64,000 bases of DNA from JAJYTL01 sp046705265 (GCA_046705265.1 JBJKQL010000127.1:1-64000); one strand, 5' to 3'; shown: positions 25,764-35,122, counted from the first letter of the stretch. Made by a program: numbers and translations. The notes: a model not told the origin generated them from the letters alone.

Positions 25764-26514
25764 GGCCTACGCGCTCCCCGAGTTTTGCCACGGGTTCCTT
25801 GTCACTGATGATCGTGCAGTCCTCGTGCGTGCACAAGACGTGCGCAAGTCCTCCCGGTCGATGAATCGAAAAAACCAAAATCGGGATTCTGTTTTCCCGC
25901 GCGAGCGAGATGGCAGAAGCGTCCATGACCTGGAGGTCACGCGCCAGCACCTCAAGATAACTCAAGGCCTCGTAGCGAACCGCGGTGGGGTCCTTCTTCG
26001 GGTCGCTCGAATAGACACCATCGACCTGGGTCCCCTTGAGCAGCGCATCGCAGCCCATTTCCGCGGCGCGAAGCGCGGCCGCCGTATCGGTGGTGAAGAA
26101 CGGGTTACCCGTACCGGCGGCGAAAATTACGACTCGGCCTTTTTCCAAATGACGCACGGCGCGGCGACGGATATAGGGCTCACAGACGCTGGTCATCGGA
26201 ATCGCGGATTGTACCCGCGTCTCGATACCCATCTTCTCCAATGCATGCTGTACCGCGAGCGCATTGATCACCGTCGCCAGCATGCCCATGGAATCGGCGG
26301 CGGCGCGCGCCATCCCCTGAGTCGCACCGGAGACGCCGCGGAAAATATTGCCACCCCCCAAGACCAGACAAAGCTGAATGCCAAGCGCGCAAGCTTCGCT
26401 CACGTCCCGGGCGATGCGGTCGACCGTCCGGAAATCGATTCCGTAATCGCCCTCGCCCATCAACGCCTCGCCTGAGCATTTGAGAAGTACTCGGCGGTAA
26501 AGTGGTGCGGCCAT
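25756..26514 (-). CDS. pyrH: Uridylate kinase
   Basis: A 252-residue UMP kinase of the amino-acid kinase fold, which phosphorylates UMP to UDP. The nucleotide-binding start RVLLKCSGEAL, the GGGNIFRG loop, the FAAGTGNPFFTTDTAA region and the KGTQVDGVY segment are intact. I chose ATG 26514, because GGGA lies six bases upstream; ATG 26520 would be directly against that site. A candidate promoter and a perfect palindrome lie in the 104-base gap after tsf, so pyrH-frr may be transcribed separately from rpsB-tsf. Confidence 0.96.
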   Translation of the reverse strand: MAAPLYRRVLLKCSGEALMGEGDYGIDFRTVDRIARDVSEACALGIQLCLVLGGGNIFRGVSGATQGMARAAADSMGMLATVINALAVQHALEKMGIETRVQSAIPMTSVCEPYIRRRAVRHLEKGRVVIFAAGTGNPFFTTDTAAALRAAEMGCDALLKGTQVDGVYSSDPKKDPTAVRYEALSYLEVLARDLQVMDASAISLARENRIPILVFSIHRPGGLAHVLCTHEDCTIISDKEPVAKLGERVGRG

Positions 26515-26543
26515 GGCCATTCCCGAAGCTGCACGCGCAGATT

Positions 26544-26565
26544 GCCGCAGTGTATACACTGCGGC
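26544..26565. promoter_or_regulatory. Perfect 22-bp palindrome in the pyrH leader
   Basis: GCCGCAGTGTA is followed directly by its exact reverse complement, with no spacer. It lies 29 bases before the pyrH ATG and just downstream of a candidate minus-strand promoter (TTGCCG at 26595-26600, TGTTAT at 26571-26576, 18-base spacer). No T-run follows on the minus strand, so it is a poor terminator. An operator or a leader hairpin is more likely. Confidence 0.5.
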
Positions 26566-26589
26566 TTTAAATAACACTTTACACTATTG

Positions 26590-26612
26590 CCTGGCGGCAA
26601 GAAACCGCCGGG
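26590..26612 (-). repeat. Hairpin immediately after tsf
   Basis: Arms GGCGG (26593-26597) and CCGCC (26605-26609) with extra outer C-G pairs form a stem seven bases after the tsf stop. There is no T-run, so it may be a weak or Rho-dependent terminator, or an RNA processing stem. Confidence 0.35.
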
Positions 26613-26618
26613 CCTCCC

Positions 26619-27542
26619 TTAACCAGCCATCTTCGCCACTTCTTGAGCGAAATCGTCCGTCGGTTTCTCAATGCCCTCACCCAGAGCGAAGCGGACGAAC
26701 CCGCTCACCCGAACCGGGGCCCCAGCCCGTTTGGACGCCTCTTCCAGAACCTTGGACACACGCGTTTCACCGTCGATCACGAACGTCTGATCAAGCAGCA
26801 CCACTTCTTCGAAGAACTTACGGAGCCGTCCTGTCACCATCTTCTCGACGATTTGGGCCGGCTTTCCCGAGGCCTTAGCCTGTTCCATGTGGATCGCCCG
26901 CTCCCGCTCGACCACAGCCGGATCGAGCGCTTCGGCGGTGACCGCCAGAGGATTGGCAGCGGCAATATGCATGGCGAGCTGCTTGCCGACCGCCTCCAGA
27001 ACCTCTGAATTGCCAGCCGACTCGATACCAACCAGAACGCCGATGCGGCCGAGACCGGGCCGCACCGCGCCATGAACATAGGAAGCGACCACGCCTTGCG
27101 CCACCGCCACTTGCGCCACGCGCCGAAGGGAGATGTTTTCGCCAATCGTGGCGACCGCATGAACGATTTCCTCCGCAACGGTGCGGCCGGTGCCGGGAAC
27201 AGCCGCCTTGGCAGTACGCTCGACATCCCCTTCAGCGCCAAGCGCAATCCTTGCGATGGCCGCCGCCAAGTTTTGGAACTGTTCGTTGCGGGCGACAAAA
27301 TCAGTTTCGCTGTTGACCTCGGCCATCGCGCCGGTATTGCCCGCGACCGCGACGCCGATCAGCCCCTCCGCCGCTACCCGTCCGGCTTTCTTTGCGGCCG
27401 CCGCAAGGCCTTTGGTGCGCAGCCAATCAACCGCAGCTTCAAGATCGCCCCTGGTCTCGGTTAGCGCCTTCTTGCAATCCATCATCCCCGCGCCGGTTCT
27501 GGCGCGCAAATCCTTGACCAGCGTGGTGGTTATTTCAGCCAT
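26619..27542 (-). CDS. tsf: Elongation factor Ts
   Basis: A 307-residue nucleotide exchange factor for EF-Tu. The N-terminal UBA-like domain contains LRARTGAGMMDCKKAL, and the core holds the TDFVARNE segment used to disrupt the EF-Tu GTPase site. Length matches the family. It follows rpsB after 18 bases in the universal rpsB-tsf order, and a hairpin lies after its stop. Confidence 0.97.
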   Translation of the reverse strand: MAEITTTLVKDLRARTGAGMMDCKKALTETRGDLEAAVDWLRTKGLAAAAKKAGRVAAEGLIGVAVAGNTGAMAEVNSETDFVARNEQFQNLAAAIARIALGAEGDVERTAKAAVPGTGRTVAEEIVHAVATIGENISLRRVAQVAVAQGVVASYVHGAVRPGLGRIGVLVGIESAGNSEVLEAVGKQLAMHIAAANPLAVTAEALDPAVVERERAIHMEQAKASGKPAQIVEKMVTGRLRKFFEEVVLLDQTFVIDGETRVSKVLEEASKRAGAPVRVSGFVRFALGEGIEKPTDDFAQEVAKMAG

Positions 27543-27560
27543 TGCAAAACCTCACTAATC

Positions 27561-28355
27561 CTACTCGATAGAAGCGGCAGGTCTTGCCTCGCCGGTGCCG
27601 GAGGCAAACGCCAGCTCGTCTGCCGGCAAATCGGCGGCTTCGCCGACATCACCGCCCTTGGCGCCGACCTCGGCCTGCAGGCCGTCGAGAACAGCACGCG
27701 CGAAAAGATCGCAATACAGCGAGATGGCACGCAGGGCATCATCGTTACCCGGCACTGGAAAGTCGATGCCTTGCGGATCCGAATTGGAATCCAGGATGCC
27801 GATCACCGGAATGCCGAGCTTACGCGCTTCAGCCACGGCGATGTCTTCCTTGTTGGTATCGATGACCATCAGAATGTCCGGCAGCCCGCCCATATCCTTG
27901 ATGCCGCCGAGCGCTCGTTCCAGCTTGTCGCGCTCGCGTGTCAGGTGAAGAAGTTCCTTTTTGGTGAAGCCGAGGGCTTCACCGGCGAGCTGTTCGTCGA
28001 CCTCGCGCAACCGGCGAATGGAGTGCGACACGGTCCGCCAATTAGTCAGCATGCCGCCAAGCCAGCGGTGATTCACGTAATACTGGCCACAGCGCTTGGC
28101 GTTTTCGGCCACGATCTCGGAGGCCTGACGCTTGGTGCCAACAAACAGCACCCGCCCACCGCCGCCGACAATGTCGCGAACCGTCTCAAGGGCCCGGTAG
28201 AGGAGCGGCACGGTCTGCTGCAGGTCGATGATATGGATGTTGTTACGGACGCCGAAGAGGTAAGGCGCCATCCGGGGGTTCCAGCGGTGCGTCTGGTGAC
28301 CAAAATGGACGCCGGCTTCAATGAGCTGGCGCATCGTAAACGTCGGGAGGGACAT
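27561..28355 (-). CDS. rpsB: 30S ribosomal protein S2
   Basis: A 264-residue ribosomal protein S2. Landmarks are the N-terminal LIEAGVHFGHQTHRWNPRM, VLFVGTKRQA, the YYVNHRWLGGMLTNW segment and PGNDDALRAI near the end. The acidic C-terminal extension past residue 225 is common in alphaproteobacteria. ATG 28355 is chosen, with AAGGA six bases upstream. A candidate promoter lies about 115 bases upstream, just after the terminator of the preceding gene. Confidence 0.97.
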   Translation of the reverse strand: MSLPTFTMRQLIEAGVHFGHQTHRWNPRMAPYLFGVRNNIHIIDLQQTVPLLYRALETVRDIVGGGGRVLFVGTKRQASEIVAENAKRCGQYYVNHRWLGGMLTNWRTVSHSIRRLREVDEQLAGEALGFTKKELLHLTRERDKLERALGGIKDMGGLPDILMVIDTNKEDIAVAEARKLGIPVIGILDSNSDPQGIDFPVPGNDDALRAISLYCDLFARAVLDGLQAEVGAKGGDVGEAADLPADELAFASGTGEARPAASIE

Positions 28356-28467
28356 CGCAATTCCTTTTCCGGTTGGACCGCCGCGGGCAGTGGCCCCTAA
28401 GGGCACCGGAACGACCGACCGGCGACATGCCGGCAGCCGCAAGCCCGCGTGTGGTTTGTCTCGGCGC

Positions 28468-28496
28468 TTGATAGCGCGCCCTGGGCCGCAAAGCAA
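28468..28496 (-). promoter_or_regulatory. Candidate rpsB-tsf promoter
   Basis: On the minus strand TTGCTT (28491-28496) and TATCAA (28468-28473) are separated by 17 bases, a sigma-70-like arrangement. It lies between the upstream terminator and rpsB and leaves a leader of roughly 105 bases. S2 autoregulates through its leader in E. coli; whether this leader does so is unknown. Confidence 0.4.
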
Positions 28497-28531
28497 GGCC
28501 AAGAAAAGCCGGGGACACCGGTCGCCGCGGA

Positions 28532-28565
28532 CAAAAAATCCGGGCCGGCCTCAGTGGGCCGGCCC
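28532..28565 (-). terminator. Intrinsic terminator after the PEBP-family gene
   Basis: On the minus strand a nine-base-pair stem (GGGCCGGCC / GGCCGGCCC, arms 28557-28565 and 28542-28550, loop of six) is followed by GGATTTTTTG. It begins 38 bases after the stop of the PEBP-family gene and insulates rpsB from it. Confidence 0.88.
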
Positions 28566-28602
28566 GTTCCACTCTTTAGCCGAAAAGGTAAAGATACGCA
28601 GA

Positions 28603-29349
28603 TTACTTCTTCTTCATCTCCTTAACCACGGCCTTGTTCAGGCTGTAAAGGCCAACGACGCTGCCCTCGGCAAGAATATGCCCCTCCATCGCCTTCAGAG
28701 CGTCCGGACCGGTGAAGTCACCGCTTACGCCCAGCTTTGGGATGTCGAGCGCATAAACGGCAAAATGATAATGATGCGGAATGGCATCGTTCCACGGCGG
28801 ACAGGGCCCGTCGTAGCCGCCATATTCACCCTTCATCTTGGGATCGGAAGCGAACCAATCCGTGTAGCTGTTTATTCCCTGCAAGCCATATTTCGTGGGA
28901 CCGGGCTTCTTACCATGGGGGGTGACGCCCTTGGAATCGGCGGCATAAGGGATATGTCGGATGCGGGTCGGAATATCGACCAGAACCCAATGATAGAAAT
29001 TCACCCGCGGCATCGAGGCTGGCAGCGTGGTGCCCTTTTTGTTTACGTTGGTGCCAACTGAGGGTACGTCGGAATCATGCACGATAATCGCGTAAGACTT
29101 GGTCCCGGGCGGCCCTTTCGACCACCAGATCGCCGGGCTCCGGTCGAGGCCGAGGCCGACCTCACCTTTCCGGTTAAAGGCGCAGAAGGCCAGTTTCTTG
29201 GCGACGATGCCGCCGGGCTTGACACCGCCGACCCGTACCTTCAAGGCGGCAACGGCCGCGCGCGCCGGCGCAGCCGGCGCCGTCAGCATGAACGCAAATC
29301 CCGCCAGAGCGGGTAACATACTGAACGCAAAGCTCTTTCTTATAAACAT
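28603..29349 (-). CDS. Secreted YbhB/YbcL family (PEBP-like) protein
   Basis: A 248-residue exported member of the phosphatidylethanolamine-binding-protein fold, often named Raf kinase inhibitor-like in bacteria. The signal peptide covers about residues 1-31, with cleavage after PARA. Fold landmarks are the SPAIWWSKGPPGTKSYAI ligand-pocket segment, HWVLVDIP, YDGPCPPWND and HYHFAVYALD. The biochemical role of bacterial members is unsettled. The start ATG 29349 is preceded by a GGGGG ribosome site. It stands alone between dnaE and rpsB with its own terminator. Confidence 0.88.
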   Translation of the reverse strand: MFIRKSFAFSMLPALAGFAFMLTAPAAPARAAVAALKVRVGGVKPGGIVAKKLAFCAFNRKGEVGLGLDRSPAIWWSKGPPGTKSYAIIVHDSDVPSVGTNVNKKGTTLPASMPRVNFYHWVLVDIPTRIRHIPYAADSKGVTPHGKKPGPTKYGLQGINSYTDWFASDPKMKGEYGGYDGPCPPWNDAIPHHYHFAVYALDIPKLGVSGDFTGPDALKAMEGHILAEGSVVGLYSLNKAVVKEMKKK

Positions 29350-29504
29350 TGGGTCCCCCTTATGTCTTTGCGAGTGCTGGAGAATATCTGCCTGCGACAA
29401 CGTTACCCGTCTGTTTGCGGGCAATCGACATCTTAACATCAACTGGCTGCAGCCGATATGGCTACCCCCGTGGCCCAAAGACCAACCAGCGGCGGCAGTT
29501 TACT

Positions 29505-32500
29505 TCAGACCTCGTGAACGCCGATTACGCCCGGAATATCGCGCAGTCCGGCCAATACGGGAGGCGAAATAGCGAAGCCGCCCGGAAGCTGAAGGTCGAC
29601 CTCTTCATGTCGAACCGGCAAGCATAGGCTAAGTGTGACCAGCCCTCGTCCTCGGTCACTCCGGGACAAGGCTTCTTTAAGGAGCGGGAGTGGATCGGGT
29701 CGGTCAACCACGATGCGGACGCCGGTCGCGGCTTGCGCGGCGGCGCGATCCAAGCGATGGACTGCCTGCGCGGTCATGCGCAGCTGATCGCTATCCCGTC
29801 TCGCCTCGACGACGAAGAGGACGGTCTGGCCGGGTTCCAGAAGCTCGCGGTGGGCCGAAAGGACTTCCGAGAAAACGGTAACCTCGAACATGCCGCTCGC
29901 GTCCGACGCCTGGACGAAGGCAAAGCGGCTACCGCGGCTCGAGATGCGTTCCTGACGGCGAAGCACGACGCCGGCAAGGCGAACACGCATAACGCTGCCA
30001 TTGACGCCCCGCGCGAGATCAGCGGCGGGGGTAACCCCGAGCCGCTGCAGCGCCATGCCATAGGCAGCCAGCGGATGGGCCGAGAGATAAAAACCGATGG
30101 CTTCGAATTCAGGCGTCAGACGCTCGACGCCGGGCCAATCCAGCACCTCCGGCAATGTCAGTACGGCATCGTTTGATCCCGCCTCGCCGAAGAGATTGTT
30201 CTGGCTCGAACGACGCTCGGTTGCCGCCGCAGTGGCATGACGGAGAATGATTTCTGCACCCTCAAAAACCCGGCGGCGATTGTTATCAAGGCTGTCGAAG
30301 GCTCCGGCCTTGATAAGATTTTCGAGTTGGCGCTTGTTCATCCACTGGGGATCGATGCGGGCCGCAAAATCGGCAAGCGAGCGAAACTCCCCGTTGGCCG
30401 CGCGCTCCTCGACGAGATGGGCCATCGCACCCTCACCCACGTTGCGGATCGCCGCCAACGCATAGCGAATGACCAGCCCCGGGGCTTCCGGCTCGACGGT
30501 GAAGGCGACGCCCGAACGGTTGATGTCGGGCACGCGCAGCGCGATGCCAAGGCGGCTCAGCTCCTGGCGATAGAAATCGAGCTTTTCGGTGTTGGCGAGA
30601 TCGAGGCTCATCAGCGCGGCGAAAAACTCAACCGGCCGGTTAGCCTTAAGCCAGGCGGTTTGATAGGCCACCAGGGCATAGGCCGCGGCATGACTCTTGT
30701 TGAAACCATAGCCAGCGAACTTCGCAACCAGCTCAAAGATATATTCAGCCCGCTCGCGCGGCACGTCATTGCGCTCCGCCCCTTCGACGAAGCGGGCGCG
30801 TTGCGCCGCCATCTCGGCCTGGATCTTCTTGCCCATGGCCTTGCGCAGGATATCGGCCTCGCCCAGGCTGTAGCCGGCGAGGACCTGCGCGATCTGCATC
30901 ACCTGTTCCTGATAGATGATGACGCCGTAGGTTTCCTTCAGGATCGGTTCCAGAGCAGGATGGAGGTAGTCCGGCTGCTCCTCGCCATGCTTGCAGGCGA
31001 TGTATTTCGGAATATTTTCCATCGGCCCGGGCCGATAGAGCGCGTTGAGGGCGATGATGTCCTCGAAGGTATCGGGCTTGAGATGCCTCAGGACGTCGCG
31101 CATACCCGAACTCTCAAGTTGGAACACGCCGACCGTATCGCCGCGGGCGAGCATGGCGAAGGTCGCTGGATCGTCCAAGGGCAGTTTGGCGAGGTCGAGA
31201 CCGATTCCCCGCTCGGCAAGCAAACAGCAAGTACGGTCGATCACGGTCAAGGTCTTGAGACCGAGGAAGTCGAACTTCACCAGTCCCGCCGCCTCGACGT
31301 ATTTCATCGAGAACTGCGTCGCCGGCAGCGGCGCCCGCGGATCGCGATAGAGCGGCACCAGCTCCATAAGTGGCCGATCGCCAATGACGACGCCCGCGGC
31401 ATGGGTCGAGGCATGGCGATAGAGGCCTTCGAGCTTCAAGGCAATCTCGATGAGGCGCGCCACGCTTTCATCATTGTCGCGTTCCTCGCGGAGCCTGGGC
31501 TCGCCGTCGATGGCCTGGGCAAGGCTCACCGGATGGGCAGGATTGTTCGGCACCATCTTGCAGATGCGATCGACCTTGCCGAAGGGCAACTCGAGCACGC
31601 GGCCGACATCGCGCAGCGCCGCGCGTGCCTGCAAGGTACCAAAGGTGATGATCTGGGCCACCTGGTCATGGCCATATCTCTCCTGCACATACCGGATCAC
31701 TTCATCACGGCGTTCCTGGCAGAAGTCGATGTCGAAATCGGGCATTGATATGCGCTCCGGATTCAGGAAGCGCTCGAACAGAAGGCCGAAGCGAAGCGGG
31801 TCGAGGTCTGTAATCGTGAGCGCCCAGGCAACCACCGAGCCAGCGCCCGAGCCACGGCCGGGGCCGACGGGTATGCCCCGCGCCTTCGCCCATTGGATGA
31901 AGTCCGAAACGATGAGGAAATAACCCGGAAAGCCCATTTTGTTGATGACATCGAGCTCATAGTCCAAGCGCTCGCGATAGCGCGCCGCCTTATCACCCGT
32001 GAGCGCCGCCGCCGCCTCAAGCCGCGCCTCGAGCCCAGCCTTCGCCTTGGCGCGCAACAGCTCGCCTTCGTCGCCAGTACCGAAACGCGGCAGAATGGGC
32101 TTACGCTCTTCCGCCATCACCGCGCAGCGCCGCGCAACGACAAGGGTATTGTCGATCGCCTCTGGCAAATCCGCGAAAAGGGTCCTCATCTCCTCGGCCG
32201 ATTTGAAGCGGTGTTCGCGGCTCAAGCGGCGACGGGCCGGGTTGCTCAGCGTCATGCCGTCGGCGATGCAGAGCAGGACCGCCTGTGCCTCGAACATTTC
32301 GGCGTCGGCAAAATAGCAATCGTTGGTGGCAATGAGCGGAAGCTTGTGACGATCCGCGAGATCGAGGAACGCGCCCTCGGTTCTGGCCTCAACCTCCAAC
32401 CCGTGGCGCTGAATTTCCATGTAGAGACGGCCCGGAAACATGGCTATCAGGCGCAAGAGTAACGCTTCCGCAGCCGGCTCCTGGCCCTCGGCGACCAAGC

Positions 32501-32957
32501 GGCCCAGTGTACCGCGTGGCCCTCCAGTCAAGGCAATCAAGCCCTCCGAATAGCGAGCGAGCTTCTCATACCCGACATGTGCCGGCTCACCCGGCGGGGT
32601 TTCGAGATAGCCAAACGAGCTCAAGGCAAGCAGGTTCTGGTAGCCGGTCTCGTCTTGGGCCAGCAGCACGAGGGGATCGGGCTTCGGCTTGCGGCCACCG
32701 CGGAGTCCGGAGCTATTGGCATCCTCCCCACCGAGCGCGATTTCGCAGCCGACGATCGGCTGGACACCGGCCTTTGCCATGACACGGCTAAATTCGAGAG
32801 CGCCAAAGAGATTGCCGGTATCGGTCATGGCGACGGCCGGCATAGCCTCGTTCCGGCAGCACTCGGCGAGCTCCTTGACCCGGATCGCCCCTTCCGAGAG
32901 GGAATAGGCAGTATGGACGCGAAGATGAACGAATCCGGCGTGCGTCATGGCCGTCAT
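29505..32957 (-). CDS. dnaE: DNA polymerase III alpha subunit
   Basis: A 1150-residue replicative polymerase of the DnaE1 type. The order is an N-terminal PHP domain (HLRVHTAYSLSEGA), palm with catalytic Asp407 and Asp409 in MPDFDIDF, the PGRGSGAGSVVAW region, thumb and fingers, a helix-hairpin-helix region near VPDINRSGV, and an OB domain (MRVRLAGVVLRRQERIS). Length matches E. coli DnaE. The start is ATG 32957, or ATG 32948 three codons later. It follows lolD after 141 bases, an arrangement common in alphaproteobacteria. Confidence 0.97.
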   Translation of the reverse strand: MTAMTHAGFVHLRVHTAYSLSEGAIRVKELAECCRNEAMPAVAMTDTGNLFGALEFSRVMAKAGVQPIVGCEIALGGEDANSSGLRGGRKPKPDPLVLLAQDETGYQNLLALSSFGYLETPPGEPAHVGYEKLARYSEGLIALTGGPRGTLGRLVAEGQEPAAEALLLRLIAMFPGRLYMEIQRHGLEVEARTEGAFLDLADRHKLPLIATNDCYFADAEMFEAQAVLLCIADGMTLSNPARRRLSREHRFKSAEEMRTLFADLPEAIDNTLVVARRCAVMAEERKPILPRFGTGDEGELLRAKAKAGLEARLEAAAALTGDKAARYRERLDYELDVINKMGFPGYFLIVSDFIQWAKARGIPVGPGRGSGAGSVVAWALTITDLDPLRFGLLFERFLNPERISMPDFDIDFCQERRDEVIRYVQERYGHDQVAQIITFGTLQARAALRDVGRVLELPFGKVDRICKMVPNNPAHPVSLAQAIDGEPRLREERDNDESVARLIEIALKLEGLYRHASTHAAGVVIGDRPLMELVPLYRDPRAPLPATQFSMKYVEAAGLVKFDFLGLKTLTVIDRTCCLLAERGIGLDLAKLPLDDPATFAMLARGDTVGVFQLESSGMRDVLRHLKPDTFEDIIALNALYRPGPMENIPKYIACKHGEEQPDYLHPALEPILKETYGVIIYQEQVMQIAQVLAGYSLGEADILRKAMGKKIQAEMAAQRARFVEGAERNDVPRERAEYIFELVAKFAGYGFNKSHAAAYALVAYQTAWLKANRPVEFFAALMSLDLANTEKLDFYRQELSRLGIALRVPDINRSGVAFTVEPEAPGLVIRYALAAIRNVGEGAMAHLVEERAANGEFRSLADFAARIDPQWMNKRQLENLIKAGAFDSLDNNRRRVFEGAEIILRHATAAATERRSSQNNLFGEAGSNDAVLTLPEVLDWPGVERLTPEFEAIGFYLSAHPLAAYGMALQRLGVTPAADLARGVNGSVMRVRLAGVVLRRQERISSRGSRFAFVQASDASGMFEVTVFSEVLSAHRELLEPGQTVLFVVEARRDSDQLRMTAQAVHRLDRAAAQAATGVRIVVDRPDPLPLLKEALSRSDRGRGLVTLSLCLPVRHEEVDLQLPGGFAISPPVLAGLRDIPGVIGVHEV

Positions 32958-33039
32958 GCATGATTGACTAGGATGTTTTCAGAATGCCACGAAGCCTAGC
33001 CCGCGTCATCCGGAACGAACAGGAAACTTCGCAGCGCTT

Positions 33040-33063
33040 GGGGGTTGCATCAGCAAGACCCCC
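33040..33063. repeat. Inverted repeat between lolD and dnaE
   Basis: Arms GGGGGT (33040-33045) and ACCCCC (33058-33063) flank a 12-base loop within the 141-base gap. No T-run follows on either strand in the right place, so the role is open: a weak lolD terminator or a protein site. Confidence 0.3.
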
Positions 33064-33098
33064 TGGATTTTGCTCTTTTGCTCGGCGTCTCTACCGCT

Positions 33099-33776
33099 TT
33101 AACCTGGCATCAGAAGTCCGTCTTCGAGCCGCAGCGTGCGGTCAAGCCGGACGGCGAGTTCGCGGTTATGGGTAGCAATCAAGGCGGCGAGACCGCGTTC
33201 TCGGACAAGCCCGATGAGCTCGTTGAAGACGGTCTCGGCCGTGCGGGTGTCGAGATTTCCGGTTGGCTCGTCAGCGAGTAGGATCTTCGGCTCATTGGCG
33301 AGCGCACGGGCGATGGCGACCCGCTGTTGCTCACCCCCCGAAAGCCGCGCTGGACGGTGGTGCAACCGGGCACCGAGGCCAAGGCGGTCAAGGAGCACGG
33401 TGGCCCGAGCCTTAGCGGTGCCATTGCTGTGACCGGCGACAAGCTGTGGCAGGACGACATTCTCGAGTGCCGAGAAATCCCCCAGGAGATAGTGGAACTG
33501 GTAGACAAAGCCGATGAGTTCCCGCCGACTTCGAGTCCGCTCGGACTCGGCCATCGCCGAGGCGGGGCGCCCCGCGACCATCACTTCGCCGCCGTCGGCA
33601 CGGTCCAGCAATCCGGCGATATGAAGAAGCGTCGATTTGCCGGCACCGGAAGGGCCGATCAGCGCCACGATCTCTCCCGCCCGAATCTTGAGCGAGGCGC
33701 CGCGCAACACCTCGAGCCGGTTCTGTCCCTGCTGATAGGTGCGCATCACCCGGTCGAGCACGAGCCGCTCACTCAT
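33099..33776 (-). CDS. lolD: Lipoprotein-releasing system ATPase LolD
   Basis: A 225-residue ABC ATPase that powers extraction of outer-membrane lipoproteins from the inner membrane to the carrier LolA. Walker A GPSGAGKS is at 41-48, the Q-loop segment GFVYQFHYLL follows, then the signature LSGGEQQRV and Walker B LLADEPTGNLD. ATG 33776 overlaps the end of the permease gene by eight bases. The 29 extra upstream codons in frame are shadow of the permease. Confidence 0.95.
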   Translation of the reverse strand: MSERLVLDRVMRTYQQGQNRLEVLRGASLKIRAGEIVALIGPSGAGKSTLLHIAGLLDRADGGEVMVAGRPASAMAESERTRSRRELIGFVYQFHYLLGDFSALENVVLPQLVAGHSNGTAKARATVLLDRLGLGARLHHRPARLSGGEQQRVAIARALANEPKILLADEPTGNLDTRTAETVFNELIGLVRERGLAALIATHNRELAVRLDRTLRLEDGLLMPG

Positions 33777-35016
33777 ACCGCAATGCCTCCACCGGGTCGA
33801 GGCGGGCCGCACGCCAAGCAGGATAGAGCGTCGCGAGAAAAGAAAGGACAATCGCCATGGCAACGACCGCCGCGACCTCCGCCGGATCGACCTTGGCCGG
33901 CAACGTCGAGAGGAAATAGATTTCCGGATTGAAAAGATTGGTGCCGGTCAGGCCCTGCAACCACTCGCGGATGGTCTCTATATTGGCACAGAATAGCATG
34001 CCCAATCCGAAGCCGACCACCGTGCCCAGCACGCCGATGGTGGCGCCGGCGATAAAGAATATACGCATGACACTGCCTCGACCGGTCCCCATAGTACGCA
34101 GAATGGCAATATCGCGGCTCTTGTCTTTGACCAGCATGGTAAGGCCCGACACGATATTGAAGGCGGCAACAATGATGATAAGGGTGAGGATGAGGAACAT
34201 GACGTTCCGTTCCACTTCGACCGCGTTGAAGAAGGGCGCGTTCGCCTGCTGCCAGTTGTAGATGCGATAACTGCCGCCGATCCGTTGGTAGATCGCTGCC
34301 GTCGCAGCCCTCGCATCGTCGGGATTATCGAGCGAAACCTGGATGCCGCTTGCGTGCCCGCCCATCTGGAAATATGTCTGTGCCTCCGATAGCGGCATGA
34401 AAACGAAGGTGGAATCGTACTCGTACATGCCGACGTCGAAGAGCGCGACGATGCGATAGCTACGGATGCGGGGCACCATGCCGATCACGGTTGCGGCGCC
34501 TTGCGGAGAAATCAGGGTAACGCGATCGCCGACGCGAAGCCCAAGGCGGGCGGCGAGCCGGTCACCGATCGCAACCGCGTCCGAGCCTGAGAAATCCTTA
34601 AGCGAACCCGCGACGATCTTGTGTGCGACCAAGGTTTCTTCTCTAAGATCGGCCGGCGCGACGCCACGCACCAAAGCGCCCGTTGCAGCGTGGTTCGCGG
34701 TCGCCATCACTTGGCCCTCAACAAGCGGGGTGACCCGAACGACGCCCCTTACGCCGCGGATACTGGCGACAAGCCGCGGATAATCCGCAATTCCCTGTGC
34801 ACCGGCCTCAATCGTGAGATCGCCGTTCAAACCAAGGATGCGCTTCAGAAGCTCATCACGGAAACCGTTCATCACCGACATCACGATGATCAAGGTCGCG
34901 ACGCCGAGAACGATGCCAAGAAACGAAAAGCCGGCGATTACCGAGACGAAGCCTTCGCTCCGTCGGGCGCGGAGATAGCGAAGGGCGATTATCCATTCGA
35001 AGCGCGCAAAGGGCAT
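33769..35016 (-). CDS. lolC: Lipoprotein-releasing permease LolC/LolE
   Basis: A 415-residue FtsX-type permease with four transmembrane helices: one near residues 25-50 and three after residue 275. The periplasmic domain lies between them. Family landmarks are FEWIIALRYLRARR, VMSVMNGFRDEL, the SRDIAILRTMG loop and the C-terminal YPAWRAARLDPVEALRYE. Only one such gene is present, so a LolC/E homodimer (LolF-like) with LolD is likely, as in other alphaproteobacteria. It lies 106 bases after proS. Confidence 0.94.
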   Translation of the reverse strand: MPFARFEWIIALRYLRARRSEGFVSVIAGFSFLGIVLGVATLIIVMSVMNGFRDELLKRILGLNGDLTIEAGAQGIADYPRLVASIRGVRGVVRVTPLVEGQVMATANHAATGALVRGVAPADLREETLVAHKIVAGSLKDFSGSDAVAIGDRLAARLGLRVGDRVTLISPQGAATVIGMVPRIRSYRIVALFDVGMYEYDSTFVFMPLSEAQTYFQMGGHASGIQVSLDNPDDARAATAAIYQRIGGSYRIYNWQQANAPFFNAVEVERNVMFLILTLIIIVAAFNIVSGLTMLVKDKSRDIAILRTMGTGRGSVMRIFFIAGATIGVLGTVVGFGLGMLFCANIETIREWLQGLTGTNLFNPEIYFLSTLPAKVDPAEVAAVVAMAIVLSFLATLYPAWRAARLDPVEALRYE

Positions 35017-35122
35017 AGCGATCCTTGCTTAAGCCGATACCGCGGCGGCGCGCGCCCCGGGCAGAAACGAATAATGCCGCCGCTCGCTGAGGCCGCAAGC
35101 TGCGGTCCGCAAACGGTTACCC

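Noticed and set aside
30237..31748. Rightward 503-codon open frame opposite dnaE
   Set aside because: Long antisense frames are expected in GC-rich coding DNA; dnaE on the other strand has all catalytic motifs and this frame has none.
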